Notes: a model not told the origin generated them from the letters alone. DNA of 64,000 bases from Hyphomicrobiales bacterium (GCA_900472675.1 UCJA01000015.1:186001-250000), one strand, 5' to 3'. Numbered from the stretch's first letter, positions 44,603 through 53,775 are shown. Translations and numbers: made by a program.

Positions 44603-46168
44603 TCATGCGGCAATCCCGGCCATCATCAGGCCCAGCATCTGCTCGCTTGCATCACCGGACTTTTCGCCGACGATCTTGCCCGCGAACATGACCAGGATGC
44701 GGTCCGACAGGGAACGTACTTCGTCCAGCTCAACGGAGACCAGGAGAACGGCCTTGCCGGCGTCGCGCATGTCGATGATGCGCTTGTGGATGAATTCGAT
44801 CGCGCCGATATCGACGCCACGGGTCGGCTGGCCGACCAGCAGGAGCTTCGGATCCCGCTCGATTTCCCGTGCGACGACGATCTTCTGCTGGTTGCCGCCG
44901 GAGAAATTGGCGGTGCGCAGGCGCGGGTTGGGCGGGCGAATATCGTATTTGGCGATCTTCTCTTCGGCTTCCTCGCGGATGGCGTCGAGATCGAGCAGGT
45001 AGCCGCGTCCGTAACGAGGGTCGCGGTGATAGCCGAGGATGGCGTTTTCATATTCCTCGAACTTCAGGACCAGGCCCATGTGGTGCCGGTCCTCGGGGAT
45101 ATGGGCAAGGCCCAGCTCGCGCAGCCCACGCGGATCGATTCCCGCCGCCGGCTTGCCGTCGATCCAGATTTCTCCCGAGGTGGGTTTTCGGATGCCGGCG
45201 ATGGCCTCCAGCAGCTCCGACTGGCCGTTGCCCGCGACGCCGGCAATGCCGACGATTTCCCCGGCCCGAACGTCAAACGACACGTTGTCGACCATGACGA
45301 CGCCGCGGCTGTCCTTGACGGTGAGGTTGCGCACCGAGAGGAGCACATTGCCCGGGGCCGCATCGCCCTTTTCCACGCGCAGCAGCACCCGGCGTCCGAC
45401 CATGAGTTCGGCCAGCTCTTCGACGGTGGTCTCGGAGGTCGTGCGCGTCGCCACCATTTCGCCGCGGCGCATGACGGACACCGTGTCGGTGATCGCCATG
45501 ATCTCGCGCAGCTTGTGGGTGATGAGGATGATCGTCTTGCCCTGGTCGCGCAGCACGCGCAGCACCTTGAACAGGTGGTCGGCTTCCGGCGGCGTCAGCA
45601 CGCCGGTCGGCTCGTCCAGGATGAGGATCTCGGCACCGCGATAGAGCGCTTTGAGGATTTCCACGCGCTGCTGCGTGCCGACCGGCAGTTCCTCGACCAC
45701 CGCATCGGGATCGACTTCCATGCCGTAGTCACTCTCAAGACGCTTCAGTTCCTTGCGGGCATGGCTGGTGCCCTTGGCCAGGAGCTGGCCGCCTTCTGCG
45801 CCGAGCATGACGTTTTCCAGCACGGTGAAATCTTCGACCAGCATGAAATGCTGATGGACCATGCCGATGCCGGCGGCAATGGCTGCCTGGCTGTCGCGGA
45901 TCGCGACCGGCCGGCCGGAGATGCGGATCTCGCCCTGATCGGCTTGGTAAAAGCCGTAGAGGATCGACATCAGCGTCGACTTGCCCGCGCCGTTCTCGCC
46001 GATGATGCCATGGATCGTGCCCTTGGCGACGGTCAGGTTGATGTTCTTGTTCGCGTGAACCGCGCCGAACTTCTTATCGATTCCGACAAGCTCGATCGCA
46101 GGCTCGCTTGCAGATCCGAGGCCCAATGCTTCGCCTTTCCGCCCTTTATTACGAAAAAAGGGGCGCAT
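44603..46168 (-). CDS. nucleoside ABC transporter ATP-binding protein (two nucleotide-binding domains)
   Basis: About 521 residues. The first ATPase domain has Walker A GENGAGKST and the LPVGTQQRVEI signature with Walker B LILDEPTG. The second has a degenerate Walker A (GVAGNGQSELLE) but a normal signature (FSGGNQQKIVVARE), as in NupA/YufO and RbsA-type proteins. The start is uncertain: ATGs at 46183 and 46168 lie inside a terminator hairpin, while a TTG at 46126 preceded by GGAAAGG would fall after it and fits the usual family N-terminus. Confidence 0.92.
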   Translation of the reverse strand: MRPFFRNKGRKGEALGLGSASEPAIELVGIDKKFGAVHANKNINLTVAKGTIHGIIGENGAGKSTLMSILYGFYQADQGEIRISGRPVAIRDSQAAIAAGIGMVHQHFMLVEDFTVLENVMLGAEGGQLLAKGTSHARKELKRLESDYGMEVDPDAVVEELPVGTQQRVEILKALYRGAEILILDEPTGVLTPPEADHLFKVLRVLRDQGKTIILITHKLREIMAITDTVSVMRRGEMVATRTTSETTVEELAELMVGRRVLLRVEKGDAAPGNVLLSVRNLTVKDSRGVVMVDNVSFDVRAGEIVGIAGVAGNGQSELLEAIAGIRKPTSGEIWIDGKPAAGIDPRGLRELGLAHIPEDRHHMGLVLKFEEYENAILGYHRDPRYGRGYLLDLDAIREEAEEKIAKYDIRPPNPRLRTANFSGGNQQKIVVAREIERDPKLLLVGQPTRGVDIGAIEFIHKRIIDMRDAGKAVLLVSVELDEVRSLSDRILVMFAGKIVGEKSGDASEQMLGLMMAGIAA

Positions 46169-46190
46169 GACCGCTCCGGCCATGCGCCCC
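46154..46190 (-). terminator. intra-operon rho-independent terminator after bmpA
   Basis: GGGGCGCATG (46160-46169) pairs perfectly with CATGCGCCCC (46181-46190), with a further partly paired apex. Read on the minus strand the stem is followed by six Ts (46159-46154). It lies 13 bases after the bmpA stop and overlaps candidate start codons of the ATPase gene. It probably lowers downstream expression relative to the binding protein. Confidence 0.85.
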
Positions 46191-46203
46191 CCATATCAAT
46201 GCC

Positions 46204-47196
46204 TCACTTCGGGCAGGCGTTGTCGGCCATGTAGTCATGGACCTTGACGCTGCCGGAGATGATGTCGGCCTTCGCCTTGTCGACGGCTGCCTGCATTTCC
46301 GGCGTGATCAGCGACTTGTTGTTGTCGTCGATGGCTGCGGCGACGCCGTCTTCCTTGACGCCCAGCGACTGAACGCCGGCGGTGAACTTGTCTTCCTTAG
46401 TGTCCTTGAAGGCATTGTAGACCGCGAGGTCGACGCGCTTGACCATGGAGGTCAGGACGGAGCCCGGATGCAGGAAGTTCTGGTTGGAGTCGACGCCGAT
46501 CGACAGCTTCTTGTTGTCTGCTGCCGTCTGCAGGACGCCGAGACCAGTGGCACCGGCTGCCGCGTAGACCACGTCGGCACCCTGGTCGATCTGGTTCTTG
46601 GTGAGTTCGCCGCCGCGTACCGGATCGTTCCAGGCCGCACCGGTGGTGCCGGTCATGTTCTGGAAGACCTGCGCGTCAGGCTTGGCCGCCTTGACGCCCT
46701 GAACATAGCCGCAGCCGAACTTGCGGATCAGCGGGATGTCCATGCCGCCGATGAAGCCGACCTTGCCGGTCTTGGAGGCCATGCCGGCCAGGACGCCCAC
46801 GAGGTAGGAGCCCTCTTCTTCCTTGTAGAGCACCGAGCGGACGTTCTTCAGGTCGACGGAAGCGTCAACGATGGCGAACTTGGTGTCCGGGAATTCGGCG
46901 GCGACCTTTTCCATGGCCGAGGTCCAGGCGAAGGAGACGGCAACCACCGGGTTGAAGCCGCGGCTGGCGAAGTTGCGGATCGCCTGCTCGCCCTGCGTAT
47001 CGCTGGTCGGCTCGAAATCGCGGTATTCCGTGCCGGTTTCCTTCTTGAATTTCTCGGCGCCTGCGTAGGCAGCCTCGTTGAAGGACTTGTCGAACTTGCC
47101 GCCGGTACCATAGACCAGCGCCGGCTTCACATCGGCCGCAATCGCGGTGGTCGACATGGCGGCCATGGCAAGAAGGCTTAAAAGGGTTTTCTTCAT
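46204..47196 (-). CDS. bmpA: BMP-family nucleoside-binding lipoprotein/periplasmic protein
   Basis: 330 residues with a signal peptide (MKKTLLSLLAMAAMSTTAIAAD). The receptor shows ALVYGTGGKFDKSFNEAAYAG, IDASVDLKNVRSVLYKEEEGSYL and VGFIGGMDIPLIRKFGCGYVQG, the Bmp/Med (PnrA-like) pattern that binds nucleosides. No lipobox Cys is evident, so it is a soluble periplasmic receptor. It is the first and probably most expressed gene of the unit; a terminator follows it. Confidence 0.93.
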   Translation of the reverse strand: MKKTLLSLLAMAAMSTTAIAADVKPALVYGTGGKFDKSFNEAAYAGAEKFKKETGTEYRDFEPTSDTQGEQAIRNFASRGFNPVVAVSFAWTSAMEKVAAEFPDTKFAIVDASVDLKNVRSVLYKEEEGSYLVGVLAGMASKTGKVGFIGGMDIPLIRKFGCGYVQGVKAAKPDAQVFQNMTGTTGAAWNDPVRGGELTKNQIDQGADVVYAAAGATGLGVLQTAADNKKLSIGVDSNQNFLHPGSVLTSMVKRVDLAVYNAFKDTKEDKFTAGVQSLGVKEDGVAAAIDDNNKSLITPEMQAAVDKAKADIISGSVKVHDYMADNACPK

Positions 47197-47326
47197 CGTG
47201 CAGCCCTGTTTTCTCTTGTTTAGGTTCTGCCGCAGACAGCCGAAGACGCCCATCCGCGGTCACCTGCCCCCCTCTACGAAGGCTTGGCTGGAGCGCACTC
47301 TTGCATGCGCGTTGGAAAATTTCACC

Positions 47327-47361
47327 CGATTTTTTTCATCTGGTAAAAATCGTTCATCTGG
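47327..47361. promoter_or_regulatory. operator-like repeats upstream of bmpA
   Basis: A perfect 8-bp inverted repeat CGATTTTT (47327-47334) / AAAAATCG (47345-47352) is spaced by 10 bases, and a direct repeat TTCATCTGG occurs at 47335-47343 and 47353-47361. The block is 130-165 bases before the bmpA ATG, in the 236-base gap shared with the msrA terminator. It is a good candidate operator for a nucleoside-responsive repressor, which is not encoded in this window. Confidence 0.5.
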
Positions 47362-47378
47362 CTGACATGAAATACGAA

Positions 47379-47410
47379 AACGCCGCGGCGTTGTTCACGG
47401 CCGCGGCGTT
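47379..47410 (-). terminator. rho-independent terminator of msrA
   Basis: AACGCCGCGGC (47379-47389) pairs perfectly with GCCGCGGCGTT (47400-47410). On the minus strand TTTTCG follows. It lies 24 bases after the msrA stop. Confidence 0.85.
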
Positions 47411-47433
47411 TGGAAGGGCATTCCGCTCAAGAT

Positions 47434-48084
47434 TTAGCCGACCGGGCAGGCGACGCCGGTGCCGCGAAGGCCGCAATAGCCGCCTGGGTTCTTGGCCAGA
47501 TACTGCTGGTGGTAATCCTCGGCGTAATAGAATTCCTCAAGCGGCCCGATCTCGGTGGTGATGGGCGTCTTTCGGCCGGCCTTGTCGAGTGCCGCCTGGA
47601 AGTCATCCCGGGCCTGCCTTGCCTCGTCCGCCTGCGCGGGCGTGGTGGTGTAGAGCGCCGAGCGATAGGTGGTGCCGATGTCATTGCCCTGGCGCATGCC
47701 CTGGGTCGGGTCGTGCTCCTCGAAGAAGACCTTCAGCAGCTGGCGATAGCTCACCACGGCGGGATCGAAGACGACCTTGACCATTTCTGCGTGACCGGTG
47801 AGGCCCGTGGTGGTTTCATTGTAGGTGGGATTGGGCGTGACGCCGCCGGCATAACCGACAGCCGTGACGTAGACGCCGGGGATCGTCCAGTATAGACGCT
47901 CGGCGCCCCAGAAACAGCCCATGCCGAGGTAGGTCACCTCAAGCCCGGCCGGATAAGGGCCCTGCAAAGGCTTGCCGTTGACGAAGTGGGTATCGCCGGC
48001 GTTAAGCGGCGTGCTTCGTCCGGGCAGTGCCGTGTCCGCGGAGGGCATTACCGTCTTCTTGTTGAACATGTCGATCAGGAACAT
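47434..48084 (-). CDS. msrA: peptide-methionine (S)-S-oxide reductase MsrA
   Basis: 216 residues. The catalytic motif GCFWGAE with nucleophile Cys lies at about residue 57, and recycling cysteines occur in the C-terminal [35 protein letters not shown] is conserved. It repairs oxidised methionine in proteins. The N-terminal 45 residues are a family-typical extension without a clear signal peptide. TAGGAGG precedes the ATG. Monocistronic. Confidence 0.95.
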   Translation of the reverse strand: MFLIDMFNKKTVMPSADTALPGRSTPLNAGDTHFVNGKPLQGPYPAGLEVTYLGMGCFWGAERLYWTIPGVYVTAVGYAGGVTPNPTYNETTTGLTGHAEMVKVVFDPAVVSYRQLLKVFFEEHDPTQGMRQGNDIGTTYRSALYTTTPAQADEARQARDDFQAALDKAGRKTPITTEIGPLEEFYYAEDYHQQYLAKNPGGYCGLRGTGVACPVG

Positions 48085-48122
48085 TCTTGCCTCCTAGCTT
48101 GGCAGATCACCGCACGTGCCGA

Positions 48123-48554
48123 CTATGCCGAGAACCGTCCCGCGAAGCGCTCCCGCCTGTAGCCGACGATCCAGAAGATCAGGGCAAGCACGAGGAAGAC
48201 GGCGAACGCGGGTTGGGCCAGCAAAGGTGCGATATACGGCCGCCATATGTCTGCGCTGATATAGGCATCGGCATTGAACTCTGCCAGTGTCAGGCTTTCG
48301 GGATCAAGGCTCAGCCAGGCATTGCCGAGGCTCGTCAGCACGGGCGTGGATGCAGACACGGACTGAATGGAATCCACCGTGCCGGCAACGATGGCCGCTG
48401 CCAGCGCCAGAAAACTCAAAGCATGCAAGAAGAACCGCACCACTGCCACAAGGCTCTCCATGTGCGCAGTTCGCGCCGCATTGTCGATGAAGATGGGAGG
48501 ATAGCCGGACCGTCCCGGGATGGCAATGACAGGCTCTTCAACGGCAGCTGTCAA
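48123..48554 (-). CDS. hypothetical membrane protein with two transmembrane helices
   Basis: 143 residues from a possible TTG start after AAGGAAA; an internal ATG at 48461 would remove the first 31 residues. Two hydrophobic helices ([18 protein letters not shown] and [23 protein letters not shown]) flank a polar, probably periplasmic loop with [11 protein letters not shown], and the basic tail RRERFAGRF is cytoplasmic. No family was recognised. It stands 38 bases after msrA on the same strand order and may be independent. Confidence 0.65.
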   Translation of the reverse strand: MTAAVEEPVIAIPGRSGYPPIFIDNAARTAHMESLVAVVRFFLHALSFLALAAAIVAGTVDSIQSVSASTPVLTSLGNAWLSLDPESLTLAEFNADAYISADIWRPYIAPLLAQPAFAVFLVLALIFWIVGYRRERFAGRFSA

Positions 48555-48572
48555 ATTTCCTTCAGATTCGGG

Positions 48573-48600
48573 TTGATCCCACAGGAATCCTCGGTATATA
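48573..48600 (+). promoter_or_regulatory. candidate promoter of tRNA-Ser
   Basis: TTGATC (48573-48578), a 16-base spacer and TATATA (48595-48600) lie 50 bases upstream of tRNA-Ser. Confidence 0.4.
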
Positions 48601-48650
48601 TCGCGCCGACCGCTGCTTCGCCTCCTGGCAGGCAGCCCTTATGTGCATAA

Positions 48651-48740
48651 GGACAGGTGGCCGAGTGGTTGAAGGCGCACGCCTGGAAAGTGTGTATACG
48701 TGGAAGCGTATCGCGGGTTCGAATCCCGCTCTGTCCGCCA
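48651..48740 (+). tRNA. tRNA-Ser (anticodon GGA)
   Basis: The 90-base class II tRNA has the acceptor arms GGACAGG and TCTGTCC, a G discriminator and an encoded CCA. The anticodon stem CACGC/GTGTG encloses CTGGAAA, giving GGA. The long variable arm (TATACGTGGAAGCGTATC) and T arm GCGGGTTCGAATCCCGC fit serine. No integrated element or 3' tRNA duplicate is seen next to it. Confidence 0.95.
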
Positions 48741-48888
48741 CTTTCTTTCGTCTGCACAGGCTTGCCCGCGTTGTGGCACTGGCTTATGTGCCGGATTTCT
48801 ACTTAACCTTTGACAATCTTTATTCGGCACGCTTTCTGCGAGGATAGCGCGACAACGGCGTCGCCAAGGCTGCGTCTAAGGAGTTCCG

Positions 48889-49149
48889 ATGCCCAAGAAG
48901 CCGCAAACCGAGCATTCCGAATTCTCCGGTGAATTCGAAGACGACGGCGTCACCGTTCTCGTCGACATCTTCCGCACGGCCGGCACCCAGGGCGACTGGA
49001 CCATGGAAGTGATCTCGCAGACCGAAGTGGTCACCACCTGGGAAGAACCTTTCGCGACCGACCAGGAAGCCTGGGAAGAATTCCTGGCGACCGCCGAACG
49101 GGACGGGCTCAAGAGCTTCCTGGAAGACAGCGACCCTTCCGTTCACTGA
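48889..49149 (+). CDS. hypothetical acidic small protein
   Basis: 86 residues with a good ribosome site (AAGGAG). The protein is acidic and soluble, with alternating hydrophobic strands (VTVLVDIFRTAG, WTMEVISQTEVVTTW) and a C-terminal helix (DQEAWEEFLATAERDGLKSFLED). It has no signal peptide or recognised domain. The 148-base gap from the tRNA contains a possible TTGACA at about 48811. Confidence 0.75.
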   Translation: MPKKPQTEHSEFSGEFEDDGVTVLVDIFRTAGTQGDWTMEVISQTEVVTTWEEPFATDQEAWEEFLATAERDGLKSFLEDSDPSVH

Positions 49150-49321
49150 CGATCCGGCCTGTCCAAGCGCGCCTTCTGGCCCGCAACCTCCCACCGTCTG
49201 AATTCGTTGCGGGAGGACAAAGCCACAGGCATGGAAAACCCGCGTAGGGTCGCGTGCAACGATTCGCGGGCTCAAGGTGTTATTCCCGGTCCCCGATGCC
49301 GAAGCCTGGAGCCACCAGCGG

Positions 49322-50017
49322 ATGCTCACGACCGAAAACACTCTTCTTCAGACACTGAACGACGCAGACCTGCAGATGCTGGAGCCGCATGTGGAGCGCA
49401 TCGCGCTGGAGCGGGGACAGGACCTCTACGAGGCGTTTCGTCCGATCGAGTACGTCTATTTCATGGAGAGCGGGCTGTCGTCTGAGATCATTCGCAACAA
49501 CGCCGGCAAGGGCATCGAGGTCGGTTGCGTGGGACGGGAGGGTTTCTCCGGTCTTCCTGTGGTGCTCGGCGTCGACCAGACGCCGCATCATGGCTTCATG
49601 CAGTCGGACGCCGTTGCCTTGCGCATGCCCGCCGACGTCGTGCAGAAGGCGATGGCGGCGAGCCCTGCGCTCAGCCGCCTGCTCCTGAAATTCGTGCATG
49701 TATTCATGACCCAGATCGCGACCTCTGCGCTTGCCGATGGGCGCTATGGGGTGGAACAGCGCCTGGCCCGTTGGCTGCTGATGTCGCACGACCGACTGAG
49801 CGACACATTGCCTCTGACCCACGAGTTCCTGGGGCTGATGCTGGGTGTGCGGCGGCCGAGCGTGACAGATGCGCTGCATCTACTCGAAGGCAAGCAACTG
49901 ATCCGAGCCGAGCGCGGCCTCATTACCGTACGGGACCGGAAAGGCCTGGAGGAGCTGGCCGGCGACGCCTATGGCGTGCCGGAAGCGGAATACCGTCGGG
50001 TGATCCTCGGCCAGTGA
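49322..50017 (+). CDS. Crp/Fnr-family transcriptional regulator
   Basis: 231 residues. The N-terminal cyclic-nucleotide-binding-like domain shows LERGQDLYEAFRPIEYVYFMESGLSS and CVGREGFSGLPVVLG. The C-terminal HTH is LPLTHEFLGLMLGVRRPSVTDALHLLEGKQLI. It lacks the Fnr-type cysteine cluster, so it is not an oxygen sensor of that sort; the ligand is unknown. The ATG at 49322 is preceded by GGAG; a GTG at 49277 is possible. Paralogues are numerous in rhizobia. Confidence 0.88.
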   Translation: MLTTENTLLQTLNDADLQMLEPHVERIALERGQDLYEAFRPIEYVYFMESGLSSEIIRNNAGKGIEVGCVGREGFSGLPVVLGVDQTPHHGFMQSDAVALRMPADVVQKAMAASPALSRLLLKFVHVFMTQIATSALADGRYGVEQRLARWLLMSHDRLSDTLPLTHEFLGLMLGVRRPSVTDALHLLEGKQLIRAERGLITVRDRKGLEELAGDAYGVPEAEYRRVILGQ

Positions 50018-50145
50018 TCGCTGGTCTTCAGCGGTGAATTCAGCAAAGCTGAGCGCTATTCACTTTGCTGTTTCCTTCCCCTAAGGTGGCGACCGGCGGA
50101 CCACCATAGCTGTCGCCGTCACGTCGACCCACGACGTGTACGGCA

Positions 50146-50175
50146 AAGGAAGACCTGCCACGGCAGGCCTTCCTT
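50146..50175. terminator. hairpin between convergent genes
   Basis: AAGGAAG-A-CCTGCC pairs with GGCAGG-C-CTTCCTT around 2-4 bases, one mismatch, followed by pyrimidines. It lies between the Crp/Fnr gene and the convergent epimerase gene. The left part of this 188-base gap shows nothing further. Confidence 0.75.
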
Positions 50176-50205
50176 CTCTCTGCCGCTTTTAGCAGAGGAG
50201 GCGGA

Positions 50206-51213
50206 TCAGCCGATTTCGTGCTCGTGCTGCCGATACCATTCCAGAAATTCGCCAACGCCTACGCTTAGCGTCGTTTCCGGCTTGCGGCCTGTGAGTGCGA
50301 GCAGGAGGTCCGGGCTGGCGAAGGTGCGCGGAACATCACCCTTCTGCATGGGCAGCATCTTGCGCCTGGCCGGCTTGGCCATAATGGTCTCGATGGTTTC
50401 GATGAAGTCGAGCAGGCCGATCGGCTGGCCGCCGCCGATGTTGACCAGCCGGAACGGTCCCTGGAGGGAGAGCGTATCGATCTCGGGAACGCGGTTGTCC
50501 TCGGCGGGCACGACGGCCGACAGGTCGATGATCGAATCCACCAGATCGTCGATATAGGTGAAGTCGCGGCTCATCTTGCCTTCGCCGTAGATCTCGATTT
50601 CCTGATCCTCGGTCATGGCCTTCACGAACTTGAACAGGGCCATGTCGGGGCGTCCCCAGGGGCCGTAGACCGTGAAGAAGCGGAAGGCAGTGGTCGGGAT
50701 CTTGTGAAGATGGGCATAGCTATGCGCCATCAGTTCCATGGCCTTCTTGGTGGCGGCATAGAAGGTCAGCGGCTCGTCGGCCTTGTCCGTCTCGTGGAAG
50801 GGAATTCCGGGGCTGGCGCCATAGACGGAAGAGGTGGAGGCAAGCATCAGATGACCGACGCCCACCTCGCGCGCCGCCTCCAGCACATTCCAGGAGCCGA
50901 CGAGGTTGGAATCGAGATAGGCCTTCGGGTTTTCCAGGCTATAGCGAACGCCGGCCTGTGCCGCGAGATGGATGATGACGTCGGGGCGAAAGGCGGCGAT
51001 CGAATCCTTCACGAGCGTGCCATCTTCCAGCATGCCCATCACCGCATGAAAGGATGGAAACTGGACGAGGGCGGCATTGCGCGCCTCCTTGAGGCGAAGG
51101 CTGTAGTAGGGCGTCATACCGTCAAAGCCGACCACCTCATGCCCTTCTTCCAGCAACCGCCGTGCGAGGTGAAAGCCGATGAAGCCTGCCGTTCCGGTGA
51201 TGAAATAACGCAT
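50206..51213 (-). CDS. NAD-dependent epimerase, UDP-glucuronate 4-epimerase type
   Basis: 335 residues. A Rossmann motif [18 protein letters not shown], the [14 protein letters not shown] segment of GAE/LpsL-type enzymes, and the catalytic YAATKK with upstream Ser/Thr (ASTSSVYG) are visible. It converts UDP-glucuronate to UDP-galacturonate for surface polysaccharide. In rhizobia the comparable gene is lpsL. It follows a response regulator gene by 12 bases, so the two share an operon. Confidence 0.92.
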   Translation of the reverse strand: MRYFITGTAGFIGFHLARRLLEEGHEVVGFDGMTPYYSLRLKEARNAALVQFPSFHAVMGMLEDGTLVKDSIAAFRPDVIIHLAAQAGVRYSLENPKAYLDSNLVGSWNVLEAAREVGVGHLMLASTSSVYGASPGIPFHETDKADEPLTFYAATKKAMELMAHSYAHLHKIPTTAFRFFTVYGPWGRPDMALFKFVKAMTEDQEIEIYGEGKMSRDFTYIDDLVDSIIDLSAVVPAEDNRVPEIDTLSLQGPFRLVNIGGGQPIGLLDFIETIETIMAKPARRKMLPMQKGDVPRTFASPDLLLALTGRKPETTLSVGVGEFLEWYRQHEHEIG

Positions 51214-51225
51214 GATAATTCCGGC

Positions 51226-51621
51226 TTAGTGGAACAGGCGAAGGCGTGCCGGCGGTGTGCCCGGCCGGCCGTTCTTGCGGTCGACTGCAAACTGGATCAG
51301 GTCCATGGAGGCCTGGTCCGTCAGCGGCTTTGCCATGACGCCGACAACTCCAGTCAGACCCGTTGCGATGAGGCCTGGGTTGCCGGTGATCATGATCACC
51401 ACGATGCCGAACTGCGCCAGGGTTTCGGCGATGGCGGGGCCGGTTTCGCCATCCGCCAGCCGCACGTCGACAAAAGCGATATCGGTTTCGCGCGTATAAT
51501 TCAGCGCAACCTTCATGTCCGGGGCGATACCCACGACGTCATGACCGCTGCGATGCACGGCGTCTTCGATGTCCATCGCTACCAGCAAACTGTCCTCGAC
51601 GATCAGGAAACGATATTCCAC
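51226..51621 (-). CDS. single-domain response regulator (receiver only)
   Basis: 131 residues from a GTG (VEYRFLIVEDS) with GGAGGG just upstream; longer in-frame extensions run into non-coding sequence. The receiver has the acidic pair ED, the phosphoacceptor Asp in IAFVDVRLADG, Thr in MITGNP and Lys in MAKPL, so it can be phosphorylated. No output domain follows. Its coupling to a polysaccharide epimerase suggests a role in surface regulation, or simply co-transcription. Confidence 0.88.
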   Translation of the reverse strand: MEYRFLIVEDSLLVAMDIEDAVHRSGHDVVGIAPDMKVALNYTRETDIAFVDVRLADGETGPAIAETLAQFGIVVIMITGNPGLIATGLTGVVGVMAKPLTDQASMDLIQFAVDRKNGRPGTPPARLRLFH

Positions 51622-51889
51622 GGCGAGCCCTCCAAATTTTGACTGACAAATAGACTTGGTACCGGGCGATGCAAGTGTCGATTGCTCATGGGTGCGACTT
51701 TTGCCCCATTCGTGGGGCTTTGCGAGACCGGTAATCGTCTTGCGGAGCATGCGGAGCGCTGAAAAACCTTTGTAATCCGGCCTCCCTTAAGCTTTCAGCT
51801 GCTTACGAAATGTGAGTGCTGCACAGGAACCGTCCCGAGTCTGGAGAATTGTTGCTGAGACGTTTGACGACTGACGACGGAGATACTTC

Positions 51890-52285
51890 ATGAACAAGAT
51901 CATTCTCGCTTCTGCCCTTCTCGCAGTCTCCCTCGCCACAGGCGCCAGCGCCCAAGAGGGCACGGTGACCGGTGCGGCCGGCGGCGCAGTGACTGGCGCC
52001 ATTGTCGGTGGGCCTGTCGGTGCAGCAGTCGGTGGCGTCGTGGGCGCCGTTGCCGGTACCGCCATCGACCCGCCGCCTCACGAAGTCGTGACCTATGTCC
52101 AGGAGCAGCCCGCCCCGACGGCGGCGATCACGATCGAACAGCCGATCGTCGTCGGGAAGTCGATCCCGGAAACGGTCGTCCTAACGCCGGTACCGACCAA
52201 CACCCGGTATTCCTACGCAGTCGTCAACGAGCAGCGAGTGATCGTCGATCCGAAAACCAATACGGTGGTCCAGATCGTCGAATAG
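51890..52285 (+). CDS. exported glycine-zipper protein, DUF1236-like
   Basis: 131 residues with a signal peptide ending ASAQE. A glycine-zipper stretch (GAAGGAVTGAIVGGPVGAAVGGVVGAVAG) suggests insertion into or across the outer membrane. The C-terminal part (YSYAVVNEQRVIVDPKTNTVVQIVE) matches the DUF1236 ending. AGGAACCG lies in the upstream region. Function unknown; monocistronic. The 268-base divergent gap before it holds no other gene. Confidence 0.85.
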   Translation: MNKIILASALLAVSLATGASAQEGTVTGAAGGAVTGAIVGGPVGAAVGGVVGAVAGTAIDPPPHEVVTYVQEQPAPTAAITIEQPIVVGKSIPETVVLTPVPTNTRYSYAVVNEQRVIVDPKTNTVVQIVE

Positions 52286-52324
52286 GATTTGCCGTAAGAA
52301 ACAGCTGTTACGACGCAGCTGTCG

Positions 52325-53629
52325 CTAGACGAGGACCGCCTGATCGACCCGGTCTTCCTGGCCGAAGAACTGCAGGTACCGCTGAACTTCGGCAGGATCC
52401 CCGGTTGCTTTCTGGGGATTGTCGGAGAGCTTGACGGCCGGACGGCCGTTGGCATGGGTCACCTTGCATACGACCGATATGGGCTTCAGGCCGTCGATCG
52501 CCTTGGGGGCGCAGCCGGCGAAATCGTTCGTGAGGTTGGTGCCCCAACCGAAACTCATGCGCACCCGGCCCTCGAAATGCCGATAGGTATCGACGATCGC
52601 CTCCGCATCCAGGCCATCGGAGAAGATCAGCAGTTTTTCCTTCGGGTCGCGCCCCATCTTCTGCCACCACGCAACGATCTTCTCGCCGCCCTCAATCGGC
52701 GGGGCGCTGTCGGGGCGGAAGCCTGTCCAGTCCGCTACCCAATCCGGCGCGTCGCGCAGGAAGGCGGCGGTTCCGAAGGCATCGGGCAGTACGATCAGCA
52801 GGTTGCCGTGGTAGAGTCGGTTCCAATCCTTCAGCACCTGATAGGGTGCCGCGCGTAGTTCCTCGTCGCTGCGGGCGAGAGCAGCGGCCACCATGGGCAG
52901 CTCGTGCGCATTGGTGCCAACTGCTTCGAGGTCGGAATCCATGGCGAGCAGGACATTGCTGGTGCCGGTAAAGGCCGGGCCGATGCCTTCCTTCAAGGCC
53001 TCGACGCACCAGCGCTGCCACATGAAGCTGTGGCGGCGACGCGTTCCGAAATCGGAGATCCGCAGCCCCGGCAGGGTGCGCAACAGCTCCACCTTCTCCC
53101 ACATCTTGGCCTTGGCGCGCGCATAGAGAACATCGAGCGTGAAATAGCCGAGCGAGCGCATGGCCGAGCGCGAGCGCATCTCATTGATGATGGCAAGCGC
53201 CGGGATTTCCCACAAGGTGGTATCCATCCACTTGCCATGGAAGGTCAGCTCGTATTGTCCATCGTGCTTGGAAAGCTCGTATTCCGGCAGTTTGTAGGTC
53301 GACAGCCAGTTCAGGAACTCCGGCTCGAAGATCTGCTTGCGGCCGTAGAAGGTGTTGCCGGCGAGCCAGATCATCTCCTTCTTGGACAGGGAGACTGTGC
53401 GGGCATGATCGAGCTGTTCACGCAGCGCGCCCTCGTCGATCTCTTCGGCGAGCTTGACGCGGCTGGTGCGATTGATCAGCGAAAAAGTGACATCGACGTC
53501 CGGGTACAGCTTCCAGATCATCTGCAGCATGAGCAGCTTGTAAAAGTCCGTGTCGATCAGACTGCGGATGATGGGATCGAGCTTCCAGGTGTGGTTGTAG
53601 ACTCGAGTCGCAATATCGGTCTTGGTCAT
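52325..53629 (-). CDS. pncB: nicotinate phosphoribosyltransferase
   Basis: 434 residues, full length. The start [11 protein letters not shown] is conserved; upstream extension is not used. Family motifs include [28 protein letters not shown] and [10 protein letters not shown], and the C-terminal [10 protein letters not shown] and GWGTNLTND. It makes nicotinate mononucleotide from nicotinate and PRPP for NAD salvage, with ATP stimulating through a phosphohistidine. Single gene, convergent with the glycine-zipper gene. Confidence 0.96.
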   Translation of the reverse strand: MTKTDIATRVYNHTWKLDPIIRSLIDTDFYKLLMLQMIWKLYPDVDVTFSLINRTSRVKLAEEIDEGALREQLDHARTVSLSKKEMIWLAGNTFYGRKQIFEPEFLNWLSTYKLPEYELSKHDGQYELTFHGKWMDTTLWEIPALAIINEMRSRSAMRSLGYFTLDVLYARAKAKMWEKVELLRTLPGLRISDFGTRRRHSFMWQRWCVEALKEGIGPAFTGTSNVLLAMDSDLEAVGTNAHELPMVAAALARSDEELRAAPYQVLKDWNRLYHGNLLIVLPDAFGTAAFLRDAPDWVADWTGFRPDSAPPIEGGEKIVAWWQKMGRDPKEKLLIFSDGLDAEAIVDTYRHFEGRVRMSFGWGTNLTNDFAGCAPKAIDGLKPISVVCKVTHANGRPAVKLSDNPQKATGDPAEVQRYLQFFGQEDRVDQAVLV

Positions 53630-53747
53630 GCCTGCCCCTGGTCCGATCCTCCCGGGATCAGCTGCTGAGTCCACCCTATTGAAGACGTCTGTGAGAGCGC
53701 CTTCTGGCCGAACATATGGGAAATTAGGCCCGATATGTCCAGACGGC

Positions 53748-53775
53748 AAATCGGCCGCAGAACTGCGGCCGATTT
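53748..53775 (-). terminator. terminator of the 53833-54165 gene
   Basis: AAATCGGCCGCAG (53748-53760) pairs perfectly with CTGCGGCCGATTT (53763-53775), 57 bases after the stop of the minus-strand gene. Confidence 0.75.

Noticed and set aside
51800-51889. EcfG-type general stress promoter (GGAAC...GTT) before the glycine-zipper gene
   Set aside because: The spacing between GGAAC and GTT is about 20 bases rather than the 16-17 expected.
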